Below, piece after piece: positions 1-8,643 of a DNA stretch of 64,000 bases. Position numbers and translations under genes: made by a program. Source of the stretch: Bradyrhizobium sp. CSA207. Its GTDB lineage: Bacteria; Pseudomonadota; Alphaproteobacteria; Rhizobiales; Xanthobacteraceae. The stretch is taken from assembly GCF_029051685.1 (NCBI RefSeq), contig NZ_JAACFT010000034.1, forward strand, positions 31,644-95,643. Reading direction: 5' to 3'. Under the pieces are notes generated by a model. That model made no database searches. It was not told the origin of the DNA and was given only the letters and a program-made list of their open reading frames with translations. Within the stretch, counting starts at the first letter, position 1. Each line of letters opens with the position of its first letter.

Positions 1-109
1 CCGTCAGTAGCTGACCATGGCGCACCTCGTCCAGCTCGAGGAACGGTGAAATGAGCGCCGCGTATACAAGGGGCCCGGCACTCCATCTCACATCTCCCTG
101 CGCGTCAGC

Positions 110-400
110 CGGATGTCGTGCCGCCAGCGACGAGTTCGGCGGCCTAGATCGTCCCGACACAGGAGCCAAACCAATCGAGGCGTATCCCGATCGGTGACAC
201 TTGCCCCGGAATGTGATCTCATTGCCGTCCTGCAGAAATCGCCTCTGCTCGCTGTTGGAAAGCACGACAGGCTTCGACCCGCCATTCGCGAACTCCAGCA
301 TGCTGAGCTGATCGTCGCCCGCGAGTAAAATCCCATCTCGAGCTCGAAATCCAATCGTTCGCATGGACCGAAGCCGGGCGGCGCGCCGAGCACGCCCGCT
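110..400 (-). pseudogene. Fumarylacetoacetase remnant (internal deletion, frameshift)
   Basis: Read on the minus strand, about 345-400 encodes PGFGPCERLDFELEMGFY, the family motif from the middle of fumarylacetoacetase. Immediately after it the frame changes, and 110-330 encodes LSMLEFANGGSKPVVLSN followed by RRFLQDGNEITFRGKCH, which matches the extreme C-terminal part of the same enzyme. Roughly 150 residues that normally lie between these motifs, including active-site residues, are missing, so the two pieces were joined by a deletion. The tail stays open toward the window start instead of ending where the family ends. The family hydrolyses fumarylacetoacetate in tyrosine/homogentisate breakdown; this copy cannot do so. 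Assignment is by motif memory only. Confidence 0.7.
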
Positions 401-541
401 GCATCGCGGCGATCGTCTCTCTCGCCCCCCGGCGCCCCTGCTTCCCTAAGATTCGAGGGCATTTTTTCGCGAAGCTCGATGTCTGAATCCCCGAGCCGGC
501 AAAACCGGACTAGGATGGGGTTTTCCCTATTGGGGCAGCTC

Positions 542-742
542 ATGTTCGACACGGCAACCACCGCGCTTTTGCGCGCGGTCCTCGACGAAGTATGCGAAAG
601 CGTCTCGCACCGCGAGATCGGAGCAGGTTCCTCACTTCGCATCGAAGATCCTGGAAGCTGCTACCAGGGACGAGTTCTCCCCGTCAGGCTCAGGGAGGTC
701 GGCCGCGACGCGCTGTCCCGTGCACCCACGATGTGGCGCTGA
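542..742 (+). CDS. Small conserved rhizobial-type protein with frame-shifted middle
   Basis: A 66-codon frame starts at ATG 542 and ends in RAPTMWR. Both ends (TALLRAVLDEVCESVS and LREVGRDALSRAPTMWR) resemble a small hypothetical protein common in Bradyrhizobium. The middle reads GAGSSLRIEDPGSCYQ, but the next frame over the same bases reads FASKILEAATRDEFSP, which is what I expect in the intact family. Two compensating frameshifts therefore seem to have garbled about 20 residues without breaking the frame. Function unknown. An upstream in-frame ATG at 479 exists but precedes the conserved part. It may be a pseudogene or a tolerated variant. Confidence 0.45.
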   Translation: MFDTATTALLRAVLDEVCESVSHREIGAGSSLRIEDPGSCYQGRVLPVRLREVGRDALSRAPTMWR

Positions 743-758
743 TCGATCCGGAGGGGGC

Positions 759-1181
759 GTGAACTTCCAGGTGACGGTCCTCAAGATTCTGGTGAGCTAT
801 CCGGATGGCTTCGCCGTCATGGAGGACCTCAAGAGGGACATGGCGATCCTCGCGACCAGTGGCCGCGATTGGGCGGACCGGACCAAGCGCCTTGCGGCCC
901 GAGTCCCCGATCTCGACATCTTTTCCCACAAGCTGGTCGAACGGATGAGCGGCGGATGGCAGATCACGGCTAAGGGACGGGCAGTGCTTGAGTTCATGGA
1001 AGCTCGCCCTGCTGCGCCCCAGCCGATCCAGGCGCCGTTGGTTGAGAGGGCTACGGCTGCGACAATCGCTGCGACGCAGGTTCCGCCGCTGCGGCAGCCC
1101 GTTGATCGAGCCAAGCGGCGGCGCGAATGCCGCGAACGTCGGCGCGAGGCGCGCGAACGAGCGAGGGCGAACGCCTCCTGA
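759..1181 (+). CDS. Hypothetical protein, conserved in rhizobia, basic tail
   Basis: The 140-residue frame is best started at GTG 759, just after GGAGGGG; the open frame reaches back to 720 but those residues overlap the upstream small gene. The first 85 residues (NFQVTVLKILVSYPDGFAVM, then TSGRDWADRTKRLAARVPDL) look like a compact helical, winged-helix-like domain of a rhizobial hypothetical family. The last 25 residues are strongly basic (KRRRECRERRREARERARA), suggesting nucleic-acid contact. Function not known; DNA binding is an inference from the tail and fold impression only. Confidence 0.6.
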   Translation: MNFQVTVLKILVSYPDGFAVMEDLKRDMAILATSGRDWADRTKRLAARVPDLDIFSHKLVERMSGGWQITAKGRAVLEFMEARPAAPQPIQAPLVERATAATIAATQVPPLRQPVDRAKRRRECRERRREARERARANAS

Positions 1182-1394
1182 AGTGTCCTACAGGGCCGGT
1201 AACGCGCGAAACGAAGGGGACGGGAGCCGAACCCGCGCGCTATCGCCAGCCGCGACCGCTCCGCCGGCCCTGACCGCTCCCCGCACCCCGCATTTGAATG
1301 GAGGCCCCTTTTCTGCCGACGAGAGCACCTGCCGTTTCAAGCCGGCGTGGAAGCGGTCGATGAGGACACATCCGGATTCAGCCGGGCACTCGAT

Positions 1395-1778
1395 CTAGTC
1401 GATGCCTGCGTCAGACAAACCATGGCCGATGCGCGTCAGATCCCATTCGACGCGTGGAGGAATGTCAGCGAACATCGTTGAAGTCACTAACCCATCTCCT
1501 TCCAGCTTTCGCAAAAGCAATATCAACGAACGCTGCGATACCACCCCAGCCAACTCGCGTGTCAGTCTGCTCAGGCGCTTTGGACCGTCACGCAATTTTA
1601 GAAGAACGGCCGCGCTCAAATTGTCGCCGACATGAGGCGCAATGTTCGCGATCCCTTCTGGCTCGCGACGAGCGTCGGGTACACTCCCCTCGGTGGACGG
1701 ACGCGAACTTCGCGCATATTTTCGCTTCGACACCATAACCGCAGTTCTATTGTCTACTGACAATGCACATTTGCCCAT
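1395..1778 (-). CDS. HxlR-type winged-helix transcriptional regulator
   Basis: Residues about 55-120 carry an HxlR-type winged helix: LLKLRDGPKRLSRLTRELAG, SQRSLILLLRKLEGDGLV and the wing PPRVEWDLTRIGHGL, which matches the family's PPRVEYSLTxxG. At 127 residues the length is normal, but the first 45 residues are basic and not typical, so translation may start at the internal ATG at 1736. The start follows six bases after the stop of the Fe-ADH-like gene on the same strand, so the two are probably co-transcribed. Many HxlR proteins sense electrophiles through an N-terminal cysteine; only Cys4 is present, and only if the first ATG is used. Confidence 0.75.
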   Translation of the reverse strand: MGKCALSVDNRTAVMVSKRKYARSSRPSTEGSVPDARREPEGIANIAPHVGDNLSAAVLLKLRDGPKRLSRLTRELAGVVSQRSLILLLRKLEGDGLVTSTMFADIPPRVEWDLTRIGHGLSDAGID

Positions 1779-1784
1779 TCACGC

Positions 1785-2900
1785 CTAGAACGCGAGCTCG
1801 TACAGTTTCCGGGCTTCCGATATGTCGACCTCGAGTGGATAGTTCGAGCCCGAGCCCTTCATCGCCTCCCCTGTAAGACGATCCAGATGCGCTCTTGACA
1901 CGCCCAGATCACGCAAACGAAGAAACAGGTTCGATGTCACGAGCGCCTCTCGGATGCAATCAATGAACGCCGACGCCGTGTTCTGCTTTGCCCCGGCTAT
2001 TGCTGCCAATTCAGCATACTGCGCGTGCGCCTTCTCCGCATTGACGTCCAACACGGGAGCAAGAAGCGGTGCCCATGCGACACCTTGTGAAACGTGGAAG
2101 TGTTCCCATAGAGGGGCGCCCAAAGCGCTGATTGCGCCGCCTGAGGCGTTAGCACGCGCGGCACCTGCCAACGCACTTCCGACCAGCATCTCGCCGCGAA
2201 CAGATAAATCCTCCGGTCTTTCGATCACCACGGAGAGGTTGGGAACTATTAGGCTGATGGCCTTGCGCGCCAACATATCTGCCACCATATTTTTTCTGTG
2301 GCGGCTGGTATACGCCTCTATGGCGTGCACGAGCGCTTGGATCACAATTGCCGCCGTTACATGCCAAGGAACACTTGCCGCCAACTCCGGATCCAGAAAT
2401 GCCATATCCGGACGCAAGTTCGGCGATGAGAATGAGCTCCGCTGGCGAGAGGATGTTACCAAAACAGCAGTGGCTGACACTTCTGATCCGCCTCCCGCTC
2501 CAACCGGGATCAAAATGAGCGGCAACCTCTCGGCAAAGCGCCTCTCCTCGAGAAGATCCGCGACCTCTCCAGAGCCCGCCAGGGCACACGCAGCAAATTT
2601 TGCGGTGGCCATTGCATTGTCGTCACCTAGCCCGATGACGACGTCTGACTTCGCCGACCGGCCAAGGTGGATGGTAGACTCTACCGCACCCGGCGTGGCA
2701 TCCAGGTCGAATTCGGTGATCGCTACGCTGTGAGAATCCTTGCGAATATTCGCGACGATTTCTTCTGTTGCGATCAACTTGCGATCGGCCAGAATCAGAG
2801 GCCGTTGAGCTCTTAACGATTGAATCTTTGCGCCGATTTTATTCGCCACACCAGCTTCCAAAACGAACGGAGCCAATCCACCAAATGCTAGAGAGATCAT
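1785..2900 (-). CDS. Iron-ADH-fold protein with lost metal ligands
   Basis: This 371-residue protein has the full length and layout of the iron-containing alcohol dehydrogenase/maleylacetate reductase family (N-terminal Rossmann-like part, helical C-terminal part). The family's metal site is Asp, His, His, His; by alignment with the neighbouring canonical gene (5036-6193) these positions are Gln188, His192, Ser258 and Gln272, so three of four ligands are gone. The nucleotide loop GGGSSLDVAK has become GDDNAMATAK (92-101). The frame is intact with no stops, so the gene seems kept under selection for another role. It precedes the HxlR gene and follows the F420/CoA operon after a 200-bp gap. It could be metal-independent, a non-catalytic partner, or an early pseudogene. 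Confidence 0.75.
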   Translation of the reverse strand: MISLAFGGLAPFVLEAGVANKIGAKIQSLRAQRPLILADRKLIATEEIVANIRKDSHSVAITEFDLDATPGAVESTIHLGRSAKSDVVIGLGDDNAMATAKFAACALAGSGEVADLLEERRFAERLPLILIPVGAGGGSEVSATAVLVTSSRQRSSFSSPNLRPDMAFLDPELAASVPWHVTAAIVIQALVHAIEAYTSRHRKNMVADMLARKAISLIVPNLSVVIERPEDLSVRGEMLVGSALAGAARANASGGAISALGAPLWEHFHVSQGVAWAPLLAPVLDVNAEKAHAQYAELAAIAGAKQNTASAFIDCIREALVTSNLFLRLRDLGVSRAHLDRLTGEAMKGSGSNYPLEVDISEARKLYELAF

Positions 2901-3100
2901 GGAAATCGAATACTCCCGGAATCACAGAGAAGGATGCTACGTCACGTTCCCCACTGACATTGTCAAATATTCGCGAAGGAGCCGCGAGCAGGTGCCGGCA
3001 CATACATCGCACACGGCTTAGCCACTGATCCAGTCAATTACCGTCATTGCACTAGGCCACAGTTTACAACCGCCCAACGCATCGTTCGGCCCCTCCAAGG

Positions 3101-4564
3101 TCAGACACCTCCCATGCAGAGGTATTTGATTTCAAGATAGTCTTCGATGCCGTACTTGGAGCCCTCTCGGCCGTTCCCACTTTCCTTGACCCCGCCGAAT
3201 GGAGCGACCTCGGTCGAGATGATTCCATCGTTGATGCCGACTATCCCATACTCGAGTGCCTCGGCAACCCTCCAGACGCGTCCAATATCACGGCCATAGA
3301 AGTAAGCGGCTAACCCGAACTCGGTATCGTTGGCGAGCTGGATGGCCTCTTGCTCGCTCTTAAAGCGAAACACGGGAGCGACCGGGCCGAAGGTCTCCTC
3401 ACGGAATATCAGCATTTCCGGCGTCGCATCAGCCAGGACAGTGGGTTCGAAGAACGTACCGCCGCGAGCGTGGCGCTTTCCACCCACTGCCACCTTGGCA
3501 CCCTTGGACCTCGCGTCGGTGATGTGCTCCTCGACCTTCTCGACCGCGGCCATGTCAATCAGCGGACCGATCGTTACTCCTTCTTCGAAGCCGTCCCCAA
3601 CCTTCAAATTGTCACGAACAGCCTGCGACAGACGCGCAACGAAGATGTCGTAGATGTTGTCTTGCGCAAGAATGCGATTCACGCACACACAGGTTTGGCC
3701 AGCATTCCGGTACTTCGAAGCAATAGCGCCCCTCACCGCGGCATCGATATCGGCGTCGTCGAACACGATGAACGGCGCATTTCCTCCAAGCTCCATCGAG
3801 GTACGCTTTACGGTTGATGCAGTTTGGGCAATGAGGTGTTTTCCGATCTCGGTCGAGCCGGTGAAAGTCAGCTTTCGCACGGTAGGGTTCGACGTCATTT
3901 CGCCGCCGACGGCCCCAGCCGCGCCCGTGATCACCGAAAAAACACCTGCCGGCACGCCGGCTCGCTCAGCAAGCGCCGCGAGCGCCAGTGCAGACAAAGG
4001 CGTTGCACTTGCAGGCTTCAAAACCATCGTACAACCCGCAGCGAGCGCTGGTCCAGCTTTGCGGGTAATCATCGCAGCAGGAAAATTCCAGGGAGTGATG
4101 GCCGCGCACACCCCAATTGGCTGCTTCAGAACGACGATCCGGCGGTCGGCCGTAAATGGCGGAATTGTATCGCCGTAGACTCTCTTGCCTTCCTCCGCAA
4201 ACCACTCAATGAAACTCGCCGCGTAGGCGATTTCGCCGCGGCTTTCGCTAAGCGGCTTCCCCTGCTCTGCCGTCATGATGATAGCGAGATCCTCTTGGTT
4301 CGCCATCGTCAGATCGAACCATCTACGCAGTATGGAGGATCGCTCCTTCGCTGTCTTGGCGCGCCAAGCTGGAAAGGCTCGGTTCGCAGCCTCTATGGCT
4401 TGACGCGTCTCGCCCGCGGTCATGCTCGGCACTGAGCCCACCAGATCGCCTGTCGCTGGATTGGTCACCTTGATGGTGTCTGCGTTTTGGGCGGAGACCC
4501 ACGCGCCACTGATGTAACAGTGCGAGCGCAGCAGGGTCGGGTCAGTTAATTTCACAGCCGTCAT
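3101..4564 (-). CDS. gabD-like: NAD(P)-dependent succinate-semialdehyde-type dehydrogenase
   Basis: The 487-residue product is a full-length aldehyde dehydrogenase closest in pattern to GabD: PWNFPAAMITRKAGPALAAG, the general-base Glu258 in MELGGNAPF and the nucleophile Cys292 in NAGQTCVCVNR, ending FGGVKESGNGREGSKYGIEDYL. It oxidises an aldehyde, classically succinate semialdehyde, to the acid in the cytoplasm. I chose ATG 4564 because GGAGTGAGG lies just before it and the upstream thioesterase stops four bases earlier; an in-frame start at 4588 would overlap that gene. It is the last gene of the train that begins with the CoA ligase, where it may drain an aldehyde formed by the adjacent alcohol dehydrogenase. 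The exact substrate is inferred. Confidence 0.85.
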   Translation of the reverse strand: MTAVKLTDPTLLRSHCYISGAWVSAQNADTIKVTNPATGDLVGSVPSMTAGETRQAIEAANRAFPAWRAKTAKERSSILRRWFDLTMANQEDLAIIMTAEQGKPLSESRGEIAYAASFIEWFAEEGKRVYGDTIPPFTADRRIVVLKQPIGVCAAITPWNFPAAMITRKAGPALAAGCTMVLKPASATPLSALALAALAERAGVPAGVFSVITGAAGAVGGEMTSNPTVRKLTFTGSTEIGKHLIAQTASTVKRTSMELGGNAPFIVFDDADIDAAVRGAIASKYRNAGQTCVCVNRILAQDNIYDIFVARLSQAVRDNLKVGDGFEEGVTIGPLIDMAAVEKVEEHITDARSKGAKVAVGGKRHARGGTFFEPTVLADATPEMLIFREETFGPVAPVFRFKSEQEAIQLANDTEFGLAAYFYGRDIGRVWRVAEALEYGIVGINDGIISTEVAPFGGVKESGNGREGSKYGIEDYLEIKYLCMGGV

Positions 4565-4568
4565 CCTC

Positions 4569-5039
4569 TCACTCCGCGACGTCACCATTATCCGAGACCA
4601 AGATTTCCTTCAGAGCGCAGCGAAACGATTCAGGAATCGGTTTCGGCCGCCGCGTCTTCCGATCGACATACACGTGCACGAAATATCCTTCGGCGGCCGC
4701 AATCTCGCTATCGCTTCGAAACAGCCCAATGCGGTATCGCACGGACGACGTCCCGATCCGGTCGGCTCGCAGACCTACCCTGATCAAGTCGGGAAACGCG
4801 AGCTCGGAGAAGTAGCGGCAACCCGTCTCGACGACGAGACCAATCTGGCCACCGCCATTGATATCAAGCATGCTCTTTTCGATCAGCCAACCGTTCACGG
4901 CACTATCGAACAGCGAATAGTGAACGACATTGTTCATGTGCCCATAGGCGTCATTATCCAGCCAGCGCGTCGTAATGGCGCGCCACGCCTTGTAGTCGGA
5001 GGCCCGCGAGGGAGCAGATCGAGCCGCCATGTGCCTCAC
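4569..5039 (-). CDS. Hotdog-fold acyl-CoA thioesterase
   Basis: The 156-residue protein carries the 4-hydroxybenzoyl-CoA-thioesterase-type signature TRWLDNDAYGHMNNVVHY (24-41), with the catalytic-type aspartate near residues 28-30, and otherwise the size of a single hotdog domain. It hydrolyses a CoA thioester to the free acid. The start is GTG 5039, overlapping the stop of the upstream alcohol dehydrogenase, or ATG 5030, three codons on, with GGTGAGG just before it. The coupling to Fe-ADH upstream and GabD-like dehydrogenase downstream suggests release of a CoA-bound intermediate whose chain is then oxidised, but which intermediate is unknown. Confidence 0.8.
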   Translation of the reverse strand: MRHMAARSAPSRASDYKAWRAITTRWLDNDAYGHMNNVVHYSLFDSAVNGWLIEKSMLDINGGGQIGLVVETGCRYFSELAFPDLIRVGLRADRIGTSSVRYRIGLFRSDSEIAAAEGYFVHVYVDRKTRRPKPIPESFRCALKEILVSDNGDVAE

Positions 5040-6193
5040 CAGGCGGCCCGATAGATCGCCAGTGCATCGCTCTCTGTCACCGGGCGCGGATTGTTCACAA
5101 GAAGGCGCTGCTGCTTCATCGCATCCTTCGCCATCTGGGCAAGATGCCGTTCGCCGACGCCGACATCGCGGAGCTTTGTGCTCATCCCGAGCCGGGACGA
5201 CAGCGATGCAAGCGCCTCAATGAACGCCACGCACTTTGACTGGACGCTCGGCTCTTCTGCGATCTCGGGAAACGCATCAGCGGCGATCTCCGCATAGAGA
5301 TGGGCCGCCTCCGGCGCGTTGAATCGCAACACATGTGGCAATACCAGAGAGTTCGACAGCCCGTGCGGCACGTGGAAGGTACCGCCTACTGGATAGGCAA
5401 GAGCGTGAACCGCGGCCACAGGCGAATTGGCAAAGGCCTGACCAGCCAGCATCGATCCCAATAGCATGGCACCCCGGGCTTCGAGATCGGCTCCATCGAG
5501 CACGGCTCGTTCGATATTGGCCCCTAGAAGCTTGAGGGCTTCGCGCGCAAGCGTTCGCGAGATCGGATTGTTGTTGCCGCTTTTGGATGTGTAGGCCTCG
5601 ATCGCGTGAACCATCGCGTCCACACCTGTCGCCGCAGTAATGGCCGGCGGTAGTCCGACCGTCAATTCTGGATCTAGAATTGCGATATCCGGCAGGATTA
5701 TCGGCGAGGAGACCCCGCGCTTTTCGTCCTCGCCCACTGTAATGATGGAAACGGGTGTGACCTCAGAGCCCGTTCCAGCCGTTGTCGGCACCAGGACGAG
5801 TGGTAAACGCGGCCCTTTCGCATTTCCGACGCCCCAGACCCCGTCAATGTCTTCACCCGACCCCAAGAGCAAAGCAGCCAATTTGGCCACATCGAGAGAC
5901 GAACCGCCGCCGAAGCCAACCACGCCAGTAACGCCCGCCGAGCGTCCATCATCGACCGCTCGCAGGACGGTCCTTGAGGAAGGGTCCGCCTCCACGTCGC
6001 TGAAGATCTCCACCTTCGCCCCGGCCCGGTCCAATGAGCCAATAGCCGCGTCACAAATCCCGAGTCGGCGCAAGCCGCTATCGGTGACGAAAAGCACTTT
6101 ATCGCCGAGTAAGCCGCCAACAAGGTCGTAAAGCTGCGCTGCCGACTTGTTGGCAAATACGATGGTGGGTGCCCTGAATTGAAAGGGATTCAT
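5036..6193 (-). CDS. Iron-containing alcohol dehydrogenase
   Basis: A 385-residue group III alcohol dehydrogenase with the NAD-binding loop GGGSSLDVAK (95-104) and all metal ligands in place: Asp192 and His196 in GVDAMVHAIEAY, His263 in AVHALAYPVGG and His277 in FHVPHG. Family members include lactaldehyde reductase, 4-hydroxybutyrate dehydrogenase and maleylacetate reductase. Being followed directly by a thioesterase and a succinate-semialdehyde-type dehydrogenase, a 4-hydroxyacid or similar alcohol is a reasonable guess as substrate. It begins 29 bases after fbiC and overlaps the thioesterase start, so it belongs to the same transcript. Compare its degenerate paralogue at 1785-2900. Confidence 0.85.
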   Translation of the reverse strand: MNPFQFRAPTIVFANKSAAQLYDLVGGLLGDKVLFVTDSGLRRLGICDAAIGSLDRAGAKVEIFSDVEADPSSRTVLRAVDDGRSAGVTGVVGFGGGSSLDVAKLAALLLGSGEDIDGVWGVGNAKGPRLPLVLVPTTAGTGSEVTPVSIITVGEDEKRGVSSPIILPDIAILDPELTVGLPPAITAATGVDAMVHAIEAYTSKSGNNNPISRTLAREALKLLGANIERAVLDGADLEARGAMLLGSMLAGQAFANSPVAAVHALAYPVGGTFHVPHGLSNSLVLPHVLRFNAPEAAHLYAEIAADAFPEIAEEPSVQSKCVAFIEALASLSSRLGMSTKLRDVGVGERHLAQMAKDAMKQQRLLVNNPRPVTESDALAIYRAAW

Positions 6194-6222
6194 TCGATCG
6201 TTCTCCTAGCGGCCTACCGCCC

Positions 6223-8643
6223 TCATGCCGTCGCCGCTTGCCCGACTCTTTTGAAGGACGTGTTCTGGAGCTCACCAAGTGGCGGCGCGCCGTAAGAGGC
6301 CGTCCGTTGCGCCGCCGGCGCTTCGCCATACGTCGTTGTTCGCTGCCTCACCTGCCGGCCGGCACTTGCGATCCATTCTTCGATCGTTTCGGGCGGCGCT
6401 TCTTGCCCGTGAACCGCACCCGCCGCCCGTGTGATGGACTCGTTCATGAGCGTGCCGCCAAGATCATTGACGCCTGCACTCAAGGCGAGGCGGACTCCCG
6501 TGGGCCCGAGTTTCACCCAAGAGGCTTGAATGTTGGTGATGAAAGGATGCAGTGCAATTCGCGCGACTGCGTGCATCAAGATCGCTTCACGGAAGGTCGG
6601 TCCTGGGCGAGCGCCTCCCTTGAGGTAGATCGGAGCTTCCTGCGATACGAATGGCAGAGGAACGAACTCGGTGATGCCTCCCGTTCTGGCCTGAAGGTCA
6701 CGCAGATGGAGAAGATGCCTGGCCCAGTGCTCGGTACCCTCAATGTGGCCATACATGATGGTCGACGTCGTTCTCAGACCTACCGAATGCGCCGTTTCGA
6801 GCACATTCAGCCATTGGCTAGTTGTCAGCTTATCCGGACAGAGGGCGGCACGGACTTCATCGTCCAATATTTCGGCGGCAGTGCCCGGAAGGCTCCCCAA
6901 GCCGGCATCCCTTAGCTGACCGAGATAGTCCCGCAGCGGTATATCGAGGGTGGCCGCCCCTTGTGTCACCTCAAGAGGAGAGAATGCGTGAATGTGCATC
7001 TCCGGGGTAGCGTCACGAACGGCGCGACAGATATCCAGGTAGGTCCGGCCAGTATAATCAGGATTGATGCCTCCTTGGAGGCAAACCTCGGTCGCGCCCC
7101 GTGCCCATGCCTCACGGGCTCTCCGGGAGATCTCGGCGAGCGTCAGATCATATGGTTTGCCGCGAAGATCTTCATGCGTCTTTCCCTTGGAGAAAGCGCA
7201 GAACTTGCAGCCATAAGTGCAGACGTTTGTATAGTTGATATTTCTGGTTACGACATAAGATACGACACCGCCGTTCACGTGCCGGCGCAACTGGTCTGCA
7301 GATTCACACACAAAGGCATACTCGTCGCCGCGGCAAGCGAACAAACGTACGATTGCGGAAGTCTCAAGACGTTCGCCATCCAGACCGCGAGCGACAATCG
7401 CGCGGACGCTTTCGCTGACGTTGCTGCTCCTCCGCGCCCCGGCTTTCGGGGTGTCAGGTGGAGGTCGGACTCCGCCGGCCCTCCACTCACATTCCCTTGC
7501 GAGCCACTCCGCGTCCGCTCTCTCCAGAACACGTGGAGCAACCGCTTTGTCGATCCAGCGAGATCGATCAGCGACATACGACGGATACACCGTCAACCTC
7601 TGAACGAGGCGTTTGCCCGCGTCCGCTGTCTTCCGTTCCAGTTCTTCGATGTGCGGCCAAGGCGCTTCAGGATTTACAAGGTCCGGAGTAACCGGCGACA
7701 CACCACCCCAGTCGTTGATGCCGGCTTCGATCAAAAGTCGAAGCATGCCGGGGCTCAGGTTTGGCGGAGCTTGGATGCTGATTGAGGCACCAAGTGTTAA
7801 ACGTGCGATCGCAATAGTGCGGCGGAACTCGTCGGCGGACACCTCACAATGGTTTGCCATCCTGGTACCCGGCTTTGCCCGGAAGTTCTGAACGATCACC
7901 TCCTGCAAATGACCATACTCGCGATGCAACTCTCTGAGCGCAACAAGAGCCTCCACCCTCTCCCGCATGGTTTCGCCAATTCCCACGAGGATTCCGCTGG
8001 TGGTGGGAATCTTCAGCTCGCCAGCGGCCCGGATCGTACCGAGCCGGGCCGCTGGAATCTTGTCAGGCGATCCGTGGTGCACCATGCCATGCGCCGTCAG
8101 ACGGTCCGATGCAGATTCCAGCATGATCCCCATTGAGGCCGAGACGGAGCGCAACGATCGAAGCTCGCCAGCAGTCAACGTACCGGCATTGATGTGCGGG
8201 AGAAGACCGGTCTTCCTTAGCACCACACCCGCAGCATGGGCGAGGTACTCTACCGTTGAGGCGAAGCCTTCCCTTTCGAGCCACTCCCGAGCCACCCGAT
8301 AGCGAAGCTCGGGCTTTTCCCCCAGAGTGAACAGCGCTTCATTGCAGCCAGCTGCCCTGCCGCGTTCCGCAAGCGCGAGGACGCCATCGATGGACATGTA
8401 GGGGGTGTCGAGCCGCTTCGGAGCCTTTGCGAATGTACAATAGTGGCAGACATCCCGGCACAATTCCGTCAATGGAATAAACACTTTGCGAGAGTAGGTC
8501 GTAACATCGCCGAAGCCCGCATCCCTGATGAACGACGCCGCCTCCAAAAGATCCGAGAGCTTCTCTTCGGACAAAGAAGCTAGTAGCTCGGGCGAAAGCG
8601 TCTCCCCCCCGACCACTGACATTGCGATCTTCTTCAAGCGCAT
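6223..8643 (-). CDS. fbiC: FO synthase, fused CofG-CofH (FbiC)
   Basis: This 806-residue protein joins two radical-SAM domains. The first has CRDVCHYC (Cys62, Cys66, Cys69) and matches CofG; the second has CTYGCKFC (Cys475, Cys479, Cys482) and matches CofH. Together they make the deazaflavin FO from tyrosine and 5-amino-6-ribitylaminouracil, the chromophore of coenzyme F420. The fusion is the form best known from Actinobacteria; many archaea have separate genes. I chose ATG 8643, ten bases inside the end of cofC and preceded by AAGAAAGG; the frame extends to 8679 without a better signal. A linker of roughly 60 residues rich in Pro, Arg and Ala separates the domains. The gene lies in the train with cofC and the F420:NADP oxidoreductase. 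Confidence 0.95.
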   Translation of the reverse strand: MRLKKIAMSVVGGETLSPELLASLSEEKLSDLLEAASFIRDAGFGDVTTYSRKVFIPLTELCRDVCHYCTFAKAPKRLDTPYMSIDGVLALAERGRAAGCNEALFTLGEKPELRYRVAREWLEREGFASTVEYLAHAAGVVLRKTGLLPHINAGTLTAGELRSLRSVSASMGIMLESASDRLTAHGMVHHGSPDKIPAARLGTIRAAGELKIPTTSGILVGIGETMRERVEALVALRELHREYGHLQEVIVQNFRAKPGTRMANHCEVSADEFRRTIAIARLTLGASISIQAPPNLSPGMLRLLIEAGINDWGGVSPVTPDLVNPEAPWPHIEELERKTADAGKRLVQRLTVYPSYVADRSRWIDKAVAPRVLERADAEWLARECEWRAGGVRPPPDTPKAGARRSSNVSESVRAIVARGLDGERLETSAIVRLFACRGDEYAFVCESADQLRRHVNGGVVSYVVTRNINYTNVCTYGCKFCAFSKGKTHEDLRGKPYDLTLAEISRRAREAWARGATEVCLQGGINPDYTGRTYLDICRAVRDATPEMHIHAFSPLEVTQGAATLDIPLRDYLGQLRDAGLGSLPGTAAEILDDEVRAALCPDKLTTSQWLNVLETAHSVGLRTTSTIMYGHIEGTEHWARHLLHLRDLQARTGGITEFVPLPFVSQEAPIYLKGGARPGPTFREAILMHAVARIALHPFITNIQASWVKLGPTGVRLALSAGVNDLGGTLMNESITRAAGAVHGQEAPPETIEEWIASAGRQVRQRTTTYGEAPAAQRTASYGAPPLGELQNTSFKRVGQAATA

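Noticed and set aside
1210..1260. tRNA-like string GGGAGCCGAACCCGCGC
   Set aside because: Looks a little like the T-arm region of a minus-strand tRNA, but no acceptor stem, anticodon arm or D-arm can be folded around it.
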